Positions 21,658 to 33,273 of a stretch of 64,000 bases of DNA are shown here, piece by piece. The stretch's first letter is position 1. Each line of letters starts with the position of its first letter. The stretch lies in NCBI GenBank assembly GCA_010645155.1, contig CM021315.1, positions 3,646,612 through 3,710,611 on the forward strand, read 5' to 3'. The notes beneath the pieces were generated by a model, which was not told where the DNA came from, ran no database searches, and saw only the letters and a program-made list of their open reading frames with translations. Origin of the DNA: Tigriopus japonicus (lineage: Eukaryota > Arthropoda > Copepoda > Harpacticoida > Harpacticidae). Made by a program: the position numbers and the translations under genes.

Positions 21658-23445
21658 GGCCTATGTTACGAAACGTTCGCCAAAAATGTCCGATGTCCGA
21701 CTGGACTGTCCCAGTCCAGTCGGACTTTGGATGGTGTGAAGCCAATGTTATGAAACTTTGGTATGTACCTCTCCGGACTGGACCTTCGCCGAATGTGACC
21801 AGGGTGTTTACGAGTGTGACCAAACTACCCTGAATACAACTTGACCAACTTTTCAAGATCAAAAAGAGCCAAGATTGCTTGTATATCAAATATAGAGTTT
21901 AAATGTGAACTGTTACAGAGAGAGAGCATAAATAGACCTAAATATTAATACTACCAGAAAGTTCTGCACAATTTGGAATTAGACTAATAAAAAATAAAGT
22001 AGGCAAGGAAATTTGGTTACCCTGCACACAAGCGAGCTAGTGTTGCCATATTTGAGGGATGGTTTTGATTTAAAGAAATAACACTTTTTCGACAAGAACT
22101 AGGACACATTATTTCTCAAAACACTATTAAAAAAATTGGCGAATTTTTGTATTAATTTGGTAGCCTTGCTCATGATACAGGTCCAAATTAATTTTGCACC
22201 ACCAAAAAGTTTTTTCAATGGAATACTTGTACAATTTTATTTACTTAAACTTTTGTTTACTCATCATTGGGGTCCAGATAAATATTTGCAAAAAGTGTCA
22301 GCATATCTAATATTTATTTTATTCAAAAGCCTTAGATATTTGCAAAATATTTGCAAAAAGCCGGATACTTCAGAAATATCTTTCTGATAACGCAATTATT
22401 TGGCATATTTGTCATTGTGTACCAATTTTCACAATTTGTTTTTGGTGAATTTGATGCATTTGACCGTGTATAGAGGTATACCTGAGATGCAAATGATTTA
22501 AAAACACAATTTTCAATTTGCCTCAATAGATGGCGCAGTTTTTCCGTGTATGACAGTAGTTTTAGTCGTGAATGTCTAATTTTAGTAAAAATGTCATTTT
22601 TGTATTTTGGTTTCATTTTGGGTAAGCCCTCTTGAGCATTAGTCATTCATTTATTTTCGTCAATTTTGCCTGATATTTTTTTTCTGACTAAAATATTCGA
22701 AAAAATATCTAATTTTTCCGTAAAAACAGCCAAATATTTAAAAAAAATCGAGCAAAAAGGGAGAAGAATTTCTAAAATGTTTTATATTTTAAGAAACTTA
22801 TTTCCGTGCCCTACTCGTCATCAACATCTCCACGAAAAATACCTCTAAACGTAAAAAATGCCCTTTAAAGTGAAAAATTACGAAACAAGCAATAAAAAGC
22901 GCCCAAAAATGTGATTTTTGAAAAAAATCGACACAAAGAGTGAAAACTCATGTCAGATTTGCACTTTTCTCATCACCTAATATTTCAAATCCCAAACCTC
23001 AATGACAAGTGTTTATAAATCGAGATTATCTGTACAGTATTAAAAAATGAAATTTTCATTCATTACTTGAGATTGTGAAAAGTATCCGATTTCGTTGCGT
23101 TCTTTTACTTTTGATGAAAAACAATTTTGTGATTAACATATATGGGTAAAATGACAAAAGTGGTCTTATTTGCCGACTTCAGAATGGTTCATGTCGTGAA
23201 AGTTTGACATTTTTCTGACAAATTTGTACAAAAACAGACACTTTCTGAAACCTCCTTTCTCAAAATGTCCAGTACGCACAAAATTTACGCACCCCCTTGA
23301 CTCGTAAATTTTCTCCGGACATTTGCGAGTCGGACACTCGTAAATTTGTTCGTAAGATTGAAAATTCGGCGGATCCGCACAAATTGTGCAGAGGTCACCA
23401 AAATTGCGTACGTCCGGTCGGACAAAGTGTTTCGTAACATAGGCC
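21658..23445. mobile_element. Inverted-repeat DNA element, family V, 5-bp target duplication
   Basis: The termini GGCCTATGTTACGAAAC and GTTTCGTAACATAGGCC form a perfect 17-bp inverted repeat. Flanks are CCTGG on both sides (21653-21657 and 23446-23450), and the paralogous locus at 18.13 kb has a single CCTGG and no insert. Subterminal GTCCGA/TCGGAC motifs occur at both ends. A family X element (22268-22813) is nested inside, leaving about 1.2 kb of V itself, with no transposase seen. The superfamily is not assigned. Confidence 0.88.
22268..22813. mobile_element. hAT-like non-autonomous element (family X), copy iii
   Basis: A 546-bp copy nested in element V. Flanking 8-bp duplication CTCATCAT (22260-22267) versus CTCGTCAT (22814-22821), one mismatch. 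Left end TGGGGTCCAGATAAATATTT, right end TTTCCGTGCCCTA. It shares the CAATAGATGGCGCAG block with the other X copies. Confidence 0.85.
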
Positions 23446-24086
23446 CCTGGTTTACACTGTTCCATTGCTCAGCTTTGCATGATTAACGACAAAGTCTTGA
23501 ATGCGCGTCATTGCTGCTTTCTTGGGGTGAGAGTGACACGACTAATAAGAATGGGCGTAGCTCTGGAAACATTCATCCGATTTAGATAATTTCAAGCGCT
23601 ATCAACTCAAAACATTAAGCTCTATGTTTCGGCATGTATTCACGAAACGTCCTTATCATTAAAAAATGGAGAAAAAGTGCGTTTTTACTTTAATTTTGAC
23701 TTCACCTCGTACCTAGATCAACCTGGTCAAACGAAATTATTCATTTTTCATCTAATGATCGTCAATATAGCTCTCTGATCTTTGAATATTTGATGAAAAA
23801 GCCTACTAATTATTGTCAGACTAGGCCTCGGGTTGTAAATGCTTGTTTGTTCCTACGGGCAGATCAGAAAAAAGCTAATCATTTACAAACCCAGAAGAAA
23901 AGACAGTCCACAACAATTGGGCACAACTTGAAAATGGTTAATACATATTTTACACAGTCCTGGAGTTTTGGAGGGATTTTTGGGCACTTTTCATGTATTA
24001 AGGAGCTCTGTTTGTCATATATTGACGAAAGGTTAGGGCTTGTGAGAAGAATGAACCCTGAACAAAATTTCAGCTGATTCCACAAA

Positions 24087-24344
24087 ATAAGCGCCTCTTG
24101 CGGTCAGATTGAGACATAGTTGCTAGCTAATGAGTGTGTTTTAATGCCACTCTTTGGCAAACCGTTCAAGATTTTCTTGAAATCAACATTTCTCCGAAAT
24201 GTACGATTTTGATAACAAAATGCCATTGCAAAGAAATGTAAGCATCTAAGGATAAACCTATTACTCCAAAGTTTTGCCAAAAGTGGCATTAAAAACCCCT
24301 CTCTAGCTGGGAACTATGTCTCAATACGACCGCAAGAAATGCCT
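24087..24344. mobile_element. Hairpin MITE, about 255 bp
   Basis: The left arm starting TCTTGCGGTCAGATTGAGAC and ending near ATGCCACTCTTTGGCAAA is repeated inverted at the right (TTTGCCAAAAGTGGCATT through GTCTCAATACGACCGCAAGA). The arms are about 75 bp or more. No coding capacity. Confidence 0.75.
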
Positions 24345-26075
24345 TGAACCAAGCAAATCATTGTATTGTGTTGCCATTTTGCTTGATTCCTTGCGAAGCA
24401 CTTTTATTTAAGCCTCAATCTAGAACTAAACTGAGAACTTGGGTAAAATAATAGTTCAGAAATTGGCATGGAAGGGTTGTTCTTTACTAGAAATGCACTT
24501 TCATTCTTTTTCCTGTCTGCAGAAGGGTAACAAATGATCAAACAATCTTCATAACTGACTCATAGCTTGATTGATCTAATCAAATCCACAATGATGCTTC
24601 TGAAGAAAGGGTCGGCAACAAGTTTGGAGTTGAGGCCCATCAAACTGTACTCGGAAAAATCGAGGGCCCAGTTAACAGATAGTTGTAAGAAATGGGGTCT
24701 ACACTTTCTTTTCGCAGGGTTTGGAGCCCCAATGTTTGAAAGTGTCTATGTTTCGTTACTATCGGTCTTGACGTAAAATTACATCTTTGATTTATGTTTG
24801 GAACTTGATGGCCAAGGGTTCCACAACATCAAAAAGAAAGAAGCAATTAAAGCTTTTGTTTGTTGGCTTGGGCTTGATGGGTATGAAATGTCAAAAAGTC
24901 ATTTTGGCTATTCTGTAATAAACGAACATAATTATTAAGCTCTATCAATGGTCCAACGTTGTTAATTGACAAGCACTAAGCCCGTTAATGATCACACTGA
25001 GAATACAAGTCTGTATTCTGAAATTCTGAAATCCTCAACAAGGATTGAGGGCCCAATCTTGAAAGCAAACCAATGTTGGAAAAAAGTTGGAGGAAAGAAG
25101 AGTCTTTCAGCTTCAGATTGAGAGTCAGACAGGCTAAATCACCTACTTGAGGCTATTTTTCAAATATTATATTAGATCCCATCCCTTACTTGCACTTTTC
25201 ACCAACATCGGTTTGTTTTCAAGGCGTTGCATCGGGGCCTTCACCCTTTGCCACTTCAAATTCTATGTGTAGGAGCCAGAAAACTTAATTTAACAGATTT
25301 TTATGCTAAATTCAATGACCATTTTCTGCTATCCTAACTATTTATGATTTTGAATAGGTTTCCCTAAAATGTTTTTTTTTTCTGGAAAACATAATTTAGT
25401 TTAGTGTTATATATTATGCTACCTGCACATCAAACAACAGTTTATTTTGGTGATTAGATCAAGTTGAAAGCTTATGTGGACATTTTGGCTCAAAAATGAC
25501 TTCATCAGTAAAGGCCCTCAAAAATGCAGAAAAAGCTAAATTCATATAGATCAATATGTCAAAGAATGCAGGAAGAAAAAGTGTTCATCCATGTGGTAAA
25601 TAATTGATGATAATATTACTAAAAATAGTAGTAGTAATAACGTTAAACTATCCAATAACTCCAAAGGTCAAAACTAACAAGATTGCTTCGAAAAAAAAAG
25701 ATCTTCCTTTTCTTTCTCTTTCTTCTCTAGCCATGCATTCATATTATTATTATTATATTACATGCGAGTAAATAGCTTGCAGAGCTCGAAAAAACAAAAA
25801 AAAGAAACTTTACCATATCCCCCACCCCCAATAAAAAACAGAGCTAAAAGGGGTCGTCCTAATAACACACTCATCAGAGTATTGGACGATCTCTAAAGGG
25901 ACATTTGGCTAATCATAATGTACATTTCAAATGAATGAATATCGAATGAAATAAAGCTGAGCCCTAAAAAAAAATCAGTGAAATTGGTTGCGGAATGAGG
26001 TAATTTTGGGGGCAACAGCTGAAAAATGGTTGCGTGAGTAAGTCCACAATTTCCAGGGAACATTGATGTACTATA
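24345..26075. other. Intron of gene 2, nothing recognisable
   Basis: About 1.7 kb of AT-rich DNA with short ATT/TAATA microsatellite runs near 25600-25760. The last 60 bp resembles a stretch near 47620-47680, suggesting the LINE to the right inserted into a repeat. Confidence 0.5.
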
Positions 26076-28520
26076 ATAATAATAATAATGTTTATTGCGA
26101 ATCTTGGTCATGTCAGGCAGGTCAAAACAGAAGTATAAAATAAAATGAAAATAAAAATATACATGTATGGTCATATACATGATTAAATGACAATGTCAAT
26201 GGTTAAAACGCATAAATAGATGAGTAAAATTGTGATATCACAGTTGAGTTGACTAGAATGCGTTTCAGTGCACATGGAAGAAATGAAGCGGGGATTGACA
26301 GACAGTACAGATGCAGTTGGGTAGAGGTAGATGATGAAAATTTTGGTTATTGCAGTAGAGAGGGTGGGTCAGATTGAACAGGTCCTTCGTCACTTCCCGT
26401 CTTTGATGGAGTTGGACAGGAAGCTGGACGAAGGTGCGTGACCGACAATATTCCGAAGGGATGTCAGGCCAAGGCCAATAAGGTGTTGTCAAGTCCTTGA
26501 CCGGGAAGGACAGCATGTGTCCAGACATTGCCTCCGGAAAGGTCAGGTTCCTAACACTGTTGGACACTAACCTTGCCAGCCCAATGGTGAAGGGCTCGGT
26601 TTCGCATAGGAAATGCATCCATGCATTATTGGCATATTGGGCACGCAGAGGTATCTTTTGAGGGATTTGGTGAAGGTGGCATCGGCGGATTTGAGGGCGG
26701 ATTGGGCGGAGTTGGGAAGCCAAAGTTGCAGGCCGTAGAGGAAGATGGGGGTGATGTAGGTCCGGAAGAGTTGAAGAACTATTGGCAGAGGAAGATTCTT
26801 GATAGGAAGTTTATTGCATATGTATCCGATCCTGGCCCTGGCCTTGGTTATTGCGATGTTGAGGTGTTTGTTGAAGGAGAGTTGAGTAGTGAAGGTGAAA
26901 CCGACATAGTTGAAAAACTTGACAATTTCAATCGGACTATTGTTGATGTGGAAGGCGGTGGGTGGCAGACGACCTTTATGGAAGACCATGGCCTTTGTCT
27001 TGATGGTGTTGACTTGAAGGCCGTTCTCTTGGCAATAACCGTGGAGAGCATTGATGGCATTATGCAATTCCACGGCTGAATCAGCCAAGAGAACCAGGTC
27101 GTCTGCATATTGTAGATATTGTATTCTATTGTTATTTATGATGGGGCCTTGGTGAGAAAGGGCTTTGGGCAGGTCGGATACATAAAGATTGAAGAGAATT
27201 GGCGATAGTGGACCCTCCTGCGGGAGGCCGATGGATGTGAAGTAGCAGGGGGATAGGTCCTCACCAGAACGAATGGAGCATTTGAGTCCTGCATAGATGT
27301 TGGCCAGCAGGACGCATATGGAACGCGGAATTCCCCATAGTTGTAGTTTGAGGAATAACCGCGTTCGGTCCACCCTGTCGATTGCTTTGAAGAAATCGAC
27401 AAAGCATCCGTAAACTCTCCTCTTAGTGATGAAGTTCGAGTGCACAATTTCGTAGAGGAGAGTGACTGCCGCGGTGGTCAAGCGGCTTCTCCGGAAACCG
27501 AATTGGAACTCGGGAAGGAGATTTCTTTCCTCGGCCAATCCGGAGAAGCGGGCAGCTAAGAGGTTGGACATCATCTTCAAGAAGGGGTTTTCCAAGGCAA
27601 TGGTCCGATGATTGTTTGGAATGTCCTTGGGCCCCTTCTTATGGATGAAGATGATGGCTGACTCCATCCAGTCTGGTGGGAAGATAGATGTTTGGAGGGC
27701 ATGGCTGAAGAGATCTTGTAGGAGTGGTTGGATTTGGGTCCAAAGAAGTGCAAGTTGGAAGGGAGAAACCCCTGATGTCGACGGGACCTTGCTCTTCATC
27801 TTCTTGAAGGCCTCATCCATCTCAGATTCCGTGAAGGGCTGCAAAAGGGGATGATGTTCTTCCAAGCAGCCCTGGACCTCCTCCACCACTGTTTCGGATG
27901 ACGATGAAAACAGTTCTTGGCAGTAGAGGAGGAATTTGCTCACCAGGATTTCCGAGTTGGCGGCGGGCTTTTTTGCACGTTTGTACAAGCCCGCCATCCT
28001 GGATGAAGCCGATGAAGAGAGGCGGTTCTCCACTTCCATTCTTTGGTGGGCCGACTCAGAGACTTGAGATATGCAATTCTTGCAATGGCATATTGCTCCC
28101 AAGTCTCTGGTGATTGGCTCGTCTTGGCACTTCACAATTTTTGGAGCATTTGACTCCTCAACCCTCGATGGTATGAGCTGAACCAAGGGGTCTTGCTTGG
28201 GTTCTCTTCTCCTCGCCTTAACTGAAGAGGACCCTTGGAATGCTTGCGAAATACCTTGGGCCACTGCAGTTGGATTGTAGTCCTTCCGGGTGTCGATGGA
28301 TATCTGCAGGGCCTCAAGTTGAGCCGCGCACTCCTGCACATTGACCAGGCACCTCCCATTCTGAGTCACGCCCAGATGATGGAAGTTTCTGGGCTTTTTG
28401 AAAGTGACTGATATGGAGATGTGATCAGAAACGGCCAGTTGATGGATATAACTGGCTGGAGATGTCAGGCAACACCATGTCCAGTTTTCTGTCCAAGCAA
28501 TGACATAAGATATGTCTTAT
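26076..28520 (-). mobile_element. Non-LTR retrotransposon with long reverse-transcriptase ORF, 5' truncated
   Basis: A 600-codon frame (28369-26567) encodes a reverse transcriptase. In order: a linker region, the fingers/palm with PNNHRTIALENPFLKMMSNL (about residue 251), the motif A block CFVDFFKAIDRVDR (about 322), PQEGPLSPILFNLYVSDL (about 383), and the catalytic YADD at about 421-424. Upstream in the same frame, before 28369, is an SDH motif typical of the end of an apurinic endonuclease domain, so the 5' truncation falls inside the endonuclease near 28510. The C-terminal part continues in another frame (26723-26265) and ends in a CICTVC...HFFHVH zinc-knuckle-like motif, so a frameshift lies near 26620-26720. 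The 3' end is a (TTA)n tail at about 26076-26095. It lies in an intron of gene 2, in the same orientation. The clade is not assigned; it is not the LINE family of the other copies. Confidence 0.85.
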
Positions 28521-28534
28521 CAAAAACTGTTGTT

Positions 28535-28775
28535 TTGAATTATTACCCTCTGATAGTATGAATGTTTATGGTTGAACTAATTTTCAAGGTTGAAAAATTG
28601 GAATGCAAATCGCAAAAAGAATAAGTTGGCCAACAAAATATCATATGAAACCACAAATGAAGGGGGTGATGGCCAAGATCTGACATCGCTCGTTTCATTT
28701 GAATTGACGCCAATTAAATGAAACTCTTTCCGCTAGAATTTGGCCATTACTCCCTTCCTTTGCTGGTACACAAAC
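28535..28775. repeat. Foldback MITE, family P, copy 1
   Basis: Inverted arms: GGGGGTGATGGCCAAGATCT with TCGTTTCATTTGAATTGACG on one side, and TAAATGAAACTCTTTCCG with TTGGCCATTACTCCCTTCC on the other. It matches, inverted, 37190-37440. Confidence 0.75.
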
Positions 28776-30050
28776 AGTATTTGAAAGAAATAATTTAAAT
28801 CTTCCGTGCATTCATAATTATGTATTTGGAAAACACTTCTGAATGATCATAACTTTAAATCATTACATTTGAACTTAAGGTTACTGTAAAGAGTCGCATT
28901 TTCGGCAAATGCTAGTGATCTATTTAAGTAAAACAATAACAAAACCAAATGAGTAACTACCTTACCTTCTTGAAAAAATGTAATTGAATGTAAGGCCATT
29001 GTTTTTAAAAGTAATTGTAACTCATTTACCTTGAAAGATAAAACACAGGTAAAGATAAAGCAATATTAAATTTGTAATTGCAGCTATTTGTATTAAAAAA
29101 TTATTTATGCAAGCCCCAAAATTATCCGACCTCTAGTCATCACCAAAATTGACCAATCCGCCAAGTCTGTGTCCTTCAGCGTGGAAAAAAGTTTTTGATA
29201 ATTCATCATTGTTCTCGAAAACCAATTAGTGCCCAAATGGCAGTCTCGGAAAGGGATATTGTATTCGTACTTAATGACCGAAAGTGGAAAGCAAAGTTTT
29301 AATGATTGATTTGTTTGAGTATAATTCTATCAGCAATCTAATATTTGTAGGAACCATGTTAGAGACCTAAATACATCACTCACTAATAAAAATAGTTTTC
29401 ATGCACTTTTGCTTCTTTCTTTTAGGTAGTTTGGAGTAAAGAACCTCATGTACAAGTGAAAGCTTGACGCTAGCGACAGAAAATTTGAAGCGGCGAAACG
29501 GCCAAGCTTGTAAAAACCCCAACAAACCAAAACCTCCAAGTCAATACACGTTCACTCGGAATCTACAAAGCCTGAAAATTGTATTGGATTGTCATTTCTA
29601 ATAGTGTTCGTGCACTCTTTGCTCAGTAAGAGTAGTTCTCCCTTCGGTATGTAATTTCATGTCCATATTCAAGTTCTTGCCGTGTGATTAAACCATCTAG
29701 TCAGCAACTGATCCGTAATTTTTGAGAACTATCATCTTCTCCATCCCATCAATCATGCATGATTTCACTGATTGGGTAAATCTGAGTTAAGCCCATGGAT
29801 GAAACGGAAAGGTCTATGGGTACTGAAGAAAATTCCGTGAACATTCGGAGTTATGGATTCAAAAAGGATAGGATTGGTTTACTCCCAGGGAGTACTACGT
29901 CCAAAAGGGCATGAGGTAATTAAATGTATTGTTGAAGGTATAAACCGCCACTTGAAAAAAAGTGTATTCTTTGTTTTTTTCTTATTTAAGGAAACTAGAT
30001 TAAATAATCTAAAATTTCAATTAACTATTAAAGCAAGTTTTGAGGTTTGA
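28776..30050. other. Intron of gene 2, nothing recognisable
   Basis: About 1.3 kb of AT-rich DNA. A 65-codon frame near 29853-30050 on the plus strand has no recognisable domain. Confidence 0.5.
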
Positions 30051-30054
30051 ATGC

Positions 30055-30505
30055 GCTACTGGATATGTATTTGAATTCTGTTAATTAGCTCATGAGCAAA
30101 AACGATATTAGGTCACTTAAAACATGCTTAAAGATATTTTTGAACATTTTCTTCAACTTAACTCTCAAGTAGTCTTATGGATGTGTCTAACTAAAATATT
30201 GTCGCCATCGAATCAGTCGTTTGTCTAAATTTATGTAACGACCCCCTTGTTTGGTTTTTTGAGAATGTTGCACAAAAAGGCCGTTGAAAATAGATTTCCG
30301 AAATATTTTCAAACAACATTGCTCCTCGTACATCTAACCCTTAAGTCAAAGTAAATTTGCAAATACTTGCTTTTAAGCATGTCTTGAGTAACTTAATATG
30401 ATTTTTGACCGTGACCTAGTTACCTAAAATCAAAATCAATATTGGGCATTGCATTGGCATCTCAAACCTGGTCTCAAAAGTTTCTGGAATTTAAAAATGA
30501 ATTCT
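30055..30505. mobile_element. Foldback MITE, family Q, copy 2
   Basis: It shares the TAGCTCATGAGCAAAAACGA and GTCACTTAAAACATGCTTAA blocks of family Q on the left, and the inverted equivalents near 30375-30500. Its ends are decayed. From 30506 to 32226 I recognise no gene. Confidence 0.65.
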
Positions 30506-32226
30506 CTTGCTTGGAGAAACAACATTATGTACATTCAACCACTGTATATTGATTCTTTTTTCTTTTTTCAACTTTTGACTGTTTCCTCAGATTGAGGAGG
30601 AATTAAGTCAATGCTTGATGAATGAATAAATGAATGAATGAATGACTCGCCATTAAAAATATATTGCTGCAGTTCAAAATACCCTTCAAGTGGAACGTCC
30701 TTTGAAATCATCAGTCTGGTTTTAAAAGATTTTTGGGGCTTTCTGCGAATTTAGGTAAAATTATTTTAATGCTAGATCTCAGATACAAGTTTTCATTTTC
30801 TTAAATTGAAAATTAAAAAAAAAATCCCAAGAAAAAGAAAAACTACCCTATATTGTAGCTATTGAGGTGTGCACTCCATAGATCTTTCTTTCCATTAATA
30901 TGATTAAATCAGCTATCATCTTCAGCCAAAAGTACCCAAAGATATTTTAGAAGACAAGCTTTGCCTTGATTCCTAACAAAGCGATTTCACCTTTACCAAA
31001 TTCCATAAGTGATATCTCAATAAAACCAATCTTGTCAACAACCACAAATGCAAAGCCGTGTTCAATGCCACCCATCTGCTCCTAAATTGTTTGGTCAACT
31101 TCCACTACCCAATTATATTTCTTTTCTTTCCCATTTGAATCATTTATTCCCACCTTTGCGACATGACCAAGGGTAAAAATACCCATAAAGATGAATGAAA
31201 AATGTCCCTTCCCTGTATTGTACCATGAGTATTGTTTACAGATTACCCAATAAAAGTCAAATATTTATTTTGCGTTCATATGAAAGTTTTAATGAAATCA
31301 TTTAAGATTAGCAACGCTCTTCCTCATTTGGATACTTTTGCATGATCGATCGGTTTTGGCTTGTCGCTCTTGCCTCTTAGAACATCCAATGGCTGAGCAC
31401 ATACCCATTGTAAAATTAAGATTCAAAAGAGGTTGTTTGAGCAAAGATGGCACTTTCACATATCACAACAGCTCCGACTCTAAGACAAGGAATGACTTCG
31501 CCCTTCCGGAGAGTTTGTTTCCAATCGTTCAGTTTTTTGGGCAATACACTCTTTTTGACGGCATTAAATAGGGTCAGAAACAGGGTTGTCAAAAATGTTA
31601 ATGTTACAAATTGTGTAGCCAAAACTCTGAAATTTTGGGTGATACTTGATTATTTAAAATTGATTTTGTGGATCAAAAAATACAAGGTCATTTGCATTCT
31701 TTTTGGTATACCCCTCGTATTTCCAACATAAAAAAACCCTGAGGAGATTTAGCTTTGCCATTTTTGGGACTCTTTTATCTTGCCTTGTGTTACAATCAAA
31801 TGCGCTCTCAGCCAGTTGTGAATAAGCCATTCTCAAGCACCCTGTTTTGACACCAGAAAAAATAATGGCACAACCTTTGTATCTAACTTATTTTGGCACT
31901 TTTGAGGCCTAGAAAGGCTTGGAAACTTTACAAAATGCAATATAAAAGAAAAATCTTTCTGGTTTCCATTCTTGGTCCTGGTCTTTGGAAGCGATGAAAT
32001 CTTTGTGGTGTAGCAGGTATTTTTACGTTAATCCTGATGTTTGTGATCGAAAGGTGACTCTTTTATGAACAGAAACTAAATTTTCTTGACCTTAGAAAAA
32101 CTAACTCATTTCTTCGCCCCAAAAGCATTACTTTCATGAAATTCCAAACCCTAAAGTAACCAGATAACTTTGTCATTGGTTGAAATATTGACCCACAAAT
32201 ATTCTTTATTGTACAGCCCATCGTAC

Positions 32227-32394
32227 CTGGACAACCCACAATTCGACAATAACGAGCGCTGTCCGTGGACCCTTTGCAGTACAAATCTGGATGGTCTGAT
32301 TGGCAAGTTCGTACTCGCCGTTTTTGACCTGAACCACAAGTTTTGGAACAATCTCCCCATTCGGACCATTCTCCCCACCCTCCATATGCGGCAT
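32227..32394 (-). CDS. TSP1 domain exon B (gene 2)
   Basis: A 168-nt exon, phase 1 to phase 1, with acceptor GATTTTAG and donor GTACGA. It opens AAYGGWGEWSEWGDC with the tryptophan ladder, then CSKTCGSGQKRRVRTC, and closes ARYCRIVGCPG. All six TSP1 cysteines are present. CSKTCG satisfies the O-fucosylation consensus C-x2-[ST]-C-G, and W-x2-W sites allow C-mannosylation. This is the first repeat after the signal-peptide exon and the most canonical of the four in gene 2. Other frames across it are open but show no TSP1 pattern. Confidence 0.9.
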
Positions 32395-32436
32395 CTAAAA
32401 TCGAGATTAGTCAAATTTAAACTTTTTCAAGCTTGA

Positions 32437-33034
32437 GTTGAAAGTGTGTTGGCCTTGCATGGCGCTGAAGTGAGCAAGAGAAGTTTTTTTAAAGTTCCTA
32501 AGACATCTGAGACCCGTTTTGATGTGAAGAAATAACGCTGCACAAGTAATCGAGTTCTGTTGATTAGCTCACTGTCCAAAATTTGATGAAATGTTACTTA
32601 AACTAATTTCCTCAATTTTCATTCCATTTATTTCAAAACTGGTCTTCTCATGTTTGTCTTCAATTAAAATATTGACAAAATCTATTGAATTCTTTTTTTA
32701 ATTTGGGCAAACAAAAGTCTATTTGTGTCCTTTGAATATTGTGTTTGAAAAGAGCCATTAAAAATTGAATGAACAGCTAAATAGATTTCACCAACATTTT
32801 CACCTATTACCGACCTAAGTGTGCTTAACAATTATCTATAAGAAATTTTTCATACTCTTGTTCTAAAATGTGTTTTAAGGGACATTGAATCCAATGTCCC
32901 TTATCAATTTTTGGCCTGTCAACTAATTGATGGAACTCGATAACCGATTAGAGCAGTGTCTCTTCCCCTCAAAACTAAAGTCAAGCATCATTGGAACTTA
33001 AAAATGACTTCTCCACCTCAATTAAACGCCGTGC
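32437..33034. mobile_element. Foldback MITE, family Q, copy 4, abutting the exon 1 splice donor
   Basis: The left arm (GAAGTTTTTTTAAAGTTCCT, then GAGACCCGTTTTGATGTGAA) and right arm (TTCCCCTCAAAACTAAAGTC, then AATGACTTCTCCACC) are inverted copies. The right terminus CACGGCGTTTAATTGAGG (inverted) begins 4 nt beyond the GT of gene 2's exon 1 donor. It therefore fills most of intron 1. Confidence 0.8.
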
Positions 33035-33038
33035 TTAC

Positions 33039-33273
33039 AAATCTTATCCTCCAAACGGTAATGCTCCACTTCATTTGTTCCCTCGTTAATAGGTGGGTTT
33101 TGGAGTCGGATGAAAGCACACCCTTTGGCATCTGTCAAGTCTAAGGGTTTGGACCGCATGGATATTTCTGATAAAGAACCACATGCTCTCCCCACTTCAA
33201 AATGTTTTATTGTTTGAGCACTGGCCAACATAAGCCCACCCCAAAGGAGAAATACACACGATTCGAAACCCAT
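33039..33273 (-). CDS. Exon 1 of gene 2: signal peptide and short N-terminal region
   Basis: Start chosen at ATG 33273-33271 because its context is good (A at -3, G at +4) and it opens a clear signal peptide, MGFESCVFLLWGGLMLASA, with cleavage likely before Gln. The upstream in-frame codon MPFVQ... would bury that hydrophobic core behind charged residues. After the signal come about 58 residues of unknown fold containing two cysteines (RACGS and AKGCAF). The exon is 235 nt and ends ATTT before a GTAAGC donor in phase 1, joining cleanly to TSP1 exon B. A weak pattern shared with gene 1 exon 1 (GS, acidic DLTDAKGC-like / PIPDQTRC-like) suggests a common N-terminal module. Confidence 0.75.

Larger units (their letters stand above)
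7904..33273 (-). other. Gene 2 model: secreted TSP1 x4 + VMO-I protein (3' end off window)
   Basis: Exons in transcription order: 33273-33039 (signal peptide), 32394-32227, 16560-16387, 16329-16159 and 14986-14819 (TSP1 each), 10080-10075 (microexon) and 8167-7904 (VMO-I part 1). Together they give 1186 nt, in frame, with every junction in phase 1 and canonical GT/AG ends. The VMO-I domain needs one further exon, the counterpart of 46314-46088. I do not find it to the right of position 1, so it should lie beyond the left edge. Exons make up about 5% of the span; the introns are mostly transposon DNA. Gene 1 lies upstream in the same orientation with the same domain order, which implies a tandem duplication followed by gain or loss of TSP1 exons. 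No transcript evidence is available here. Confidence 0.8.
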
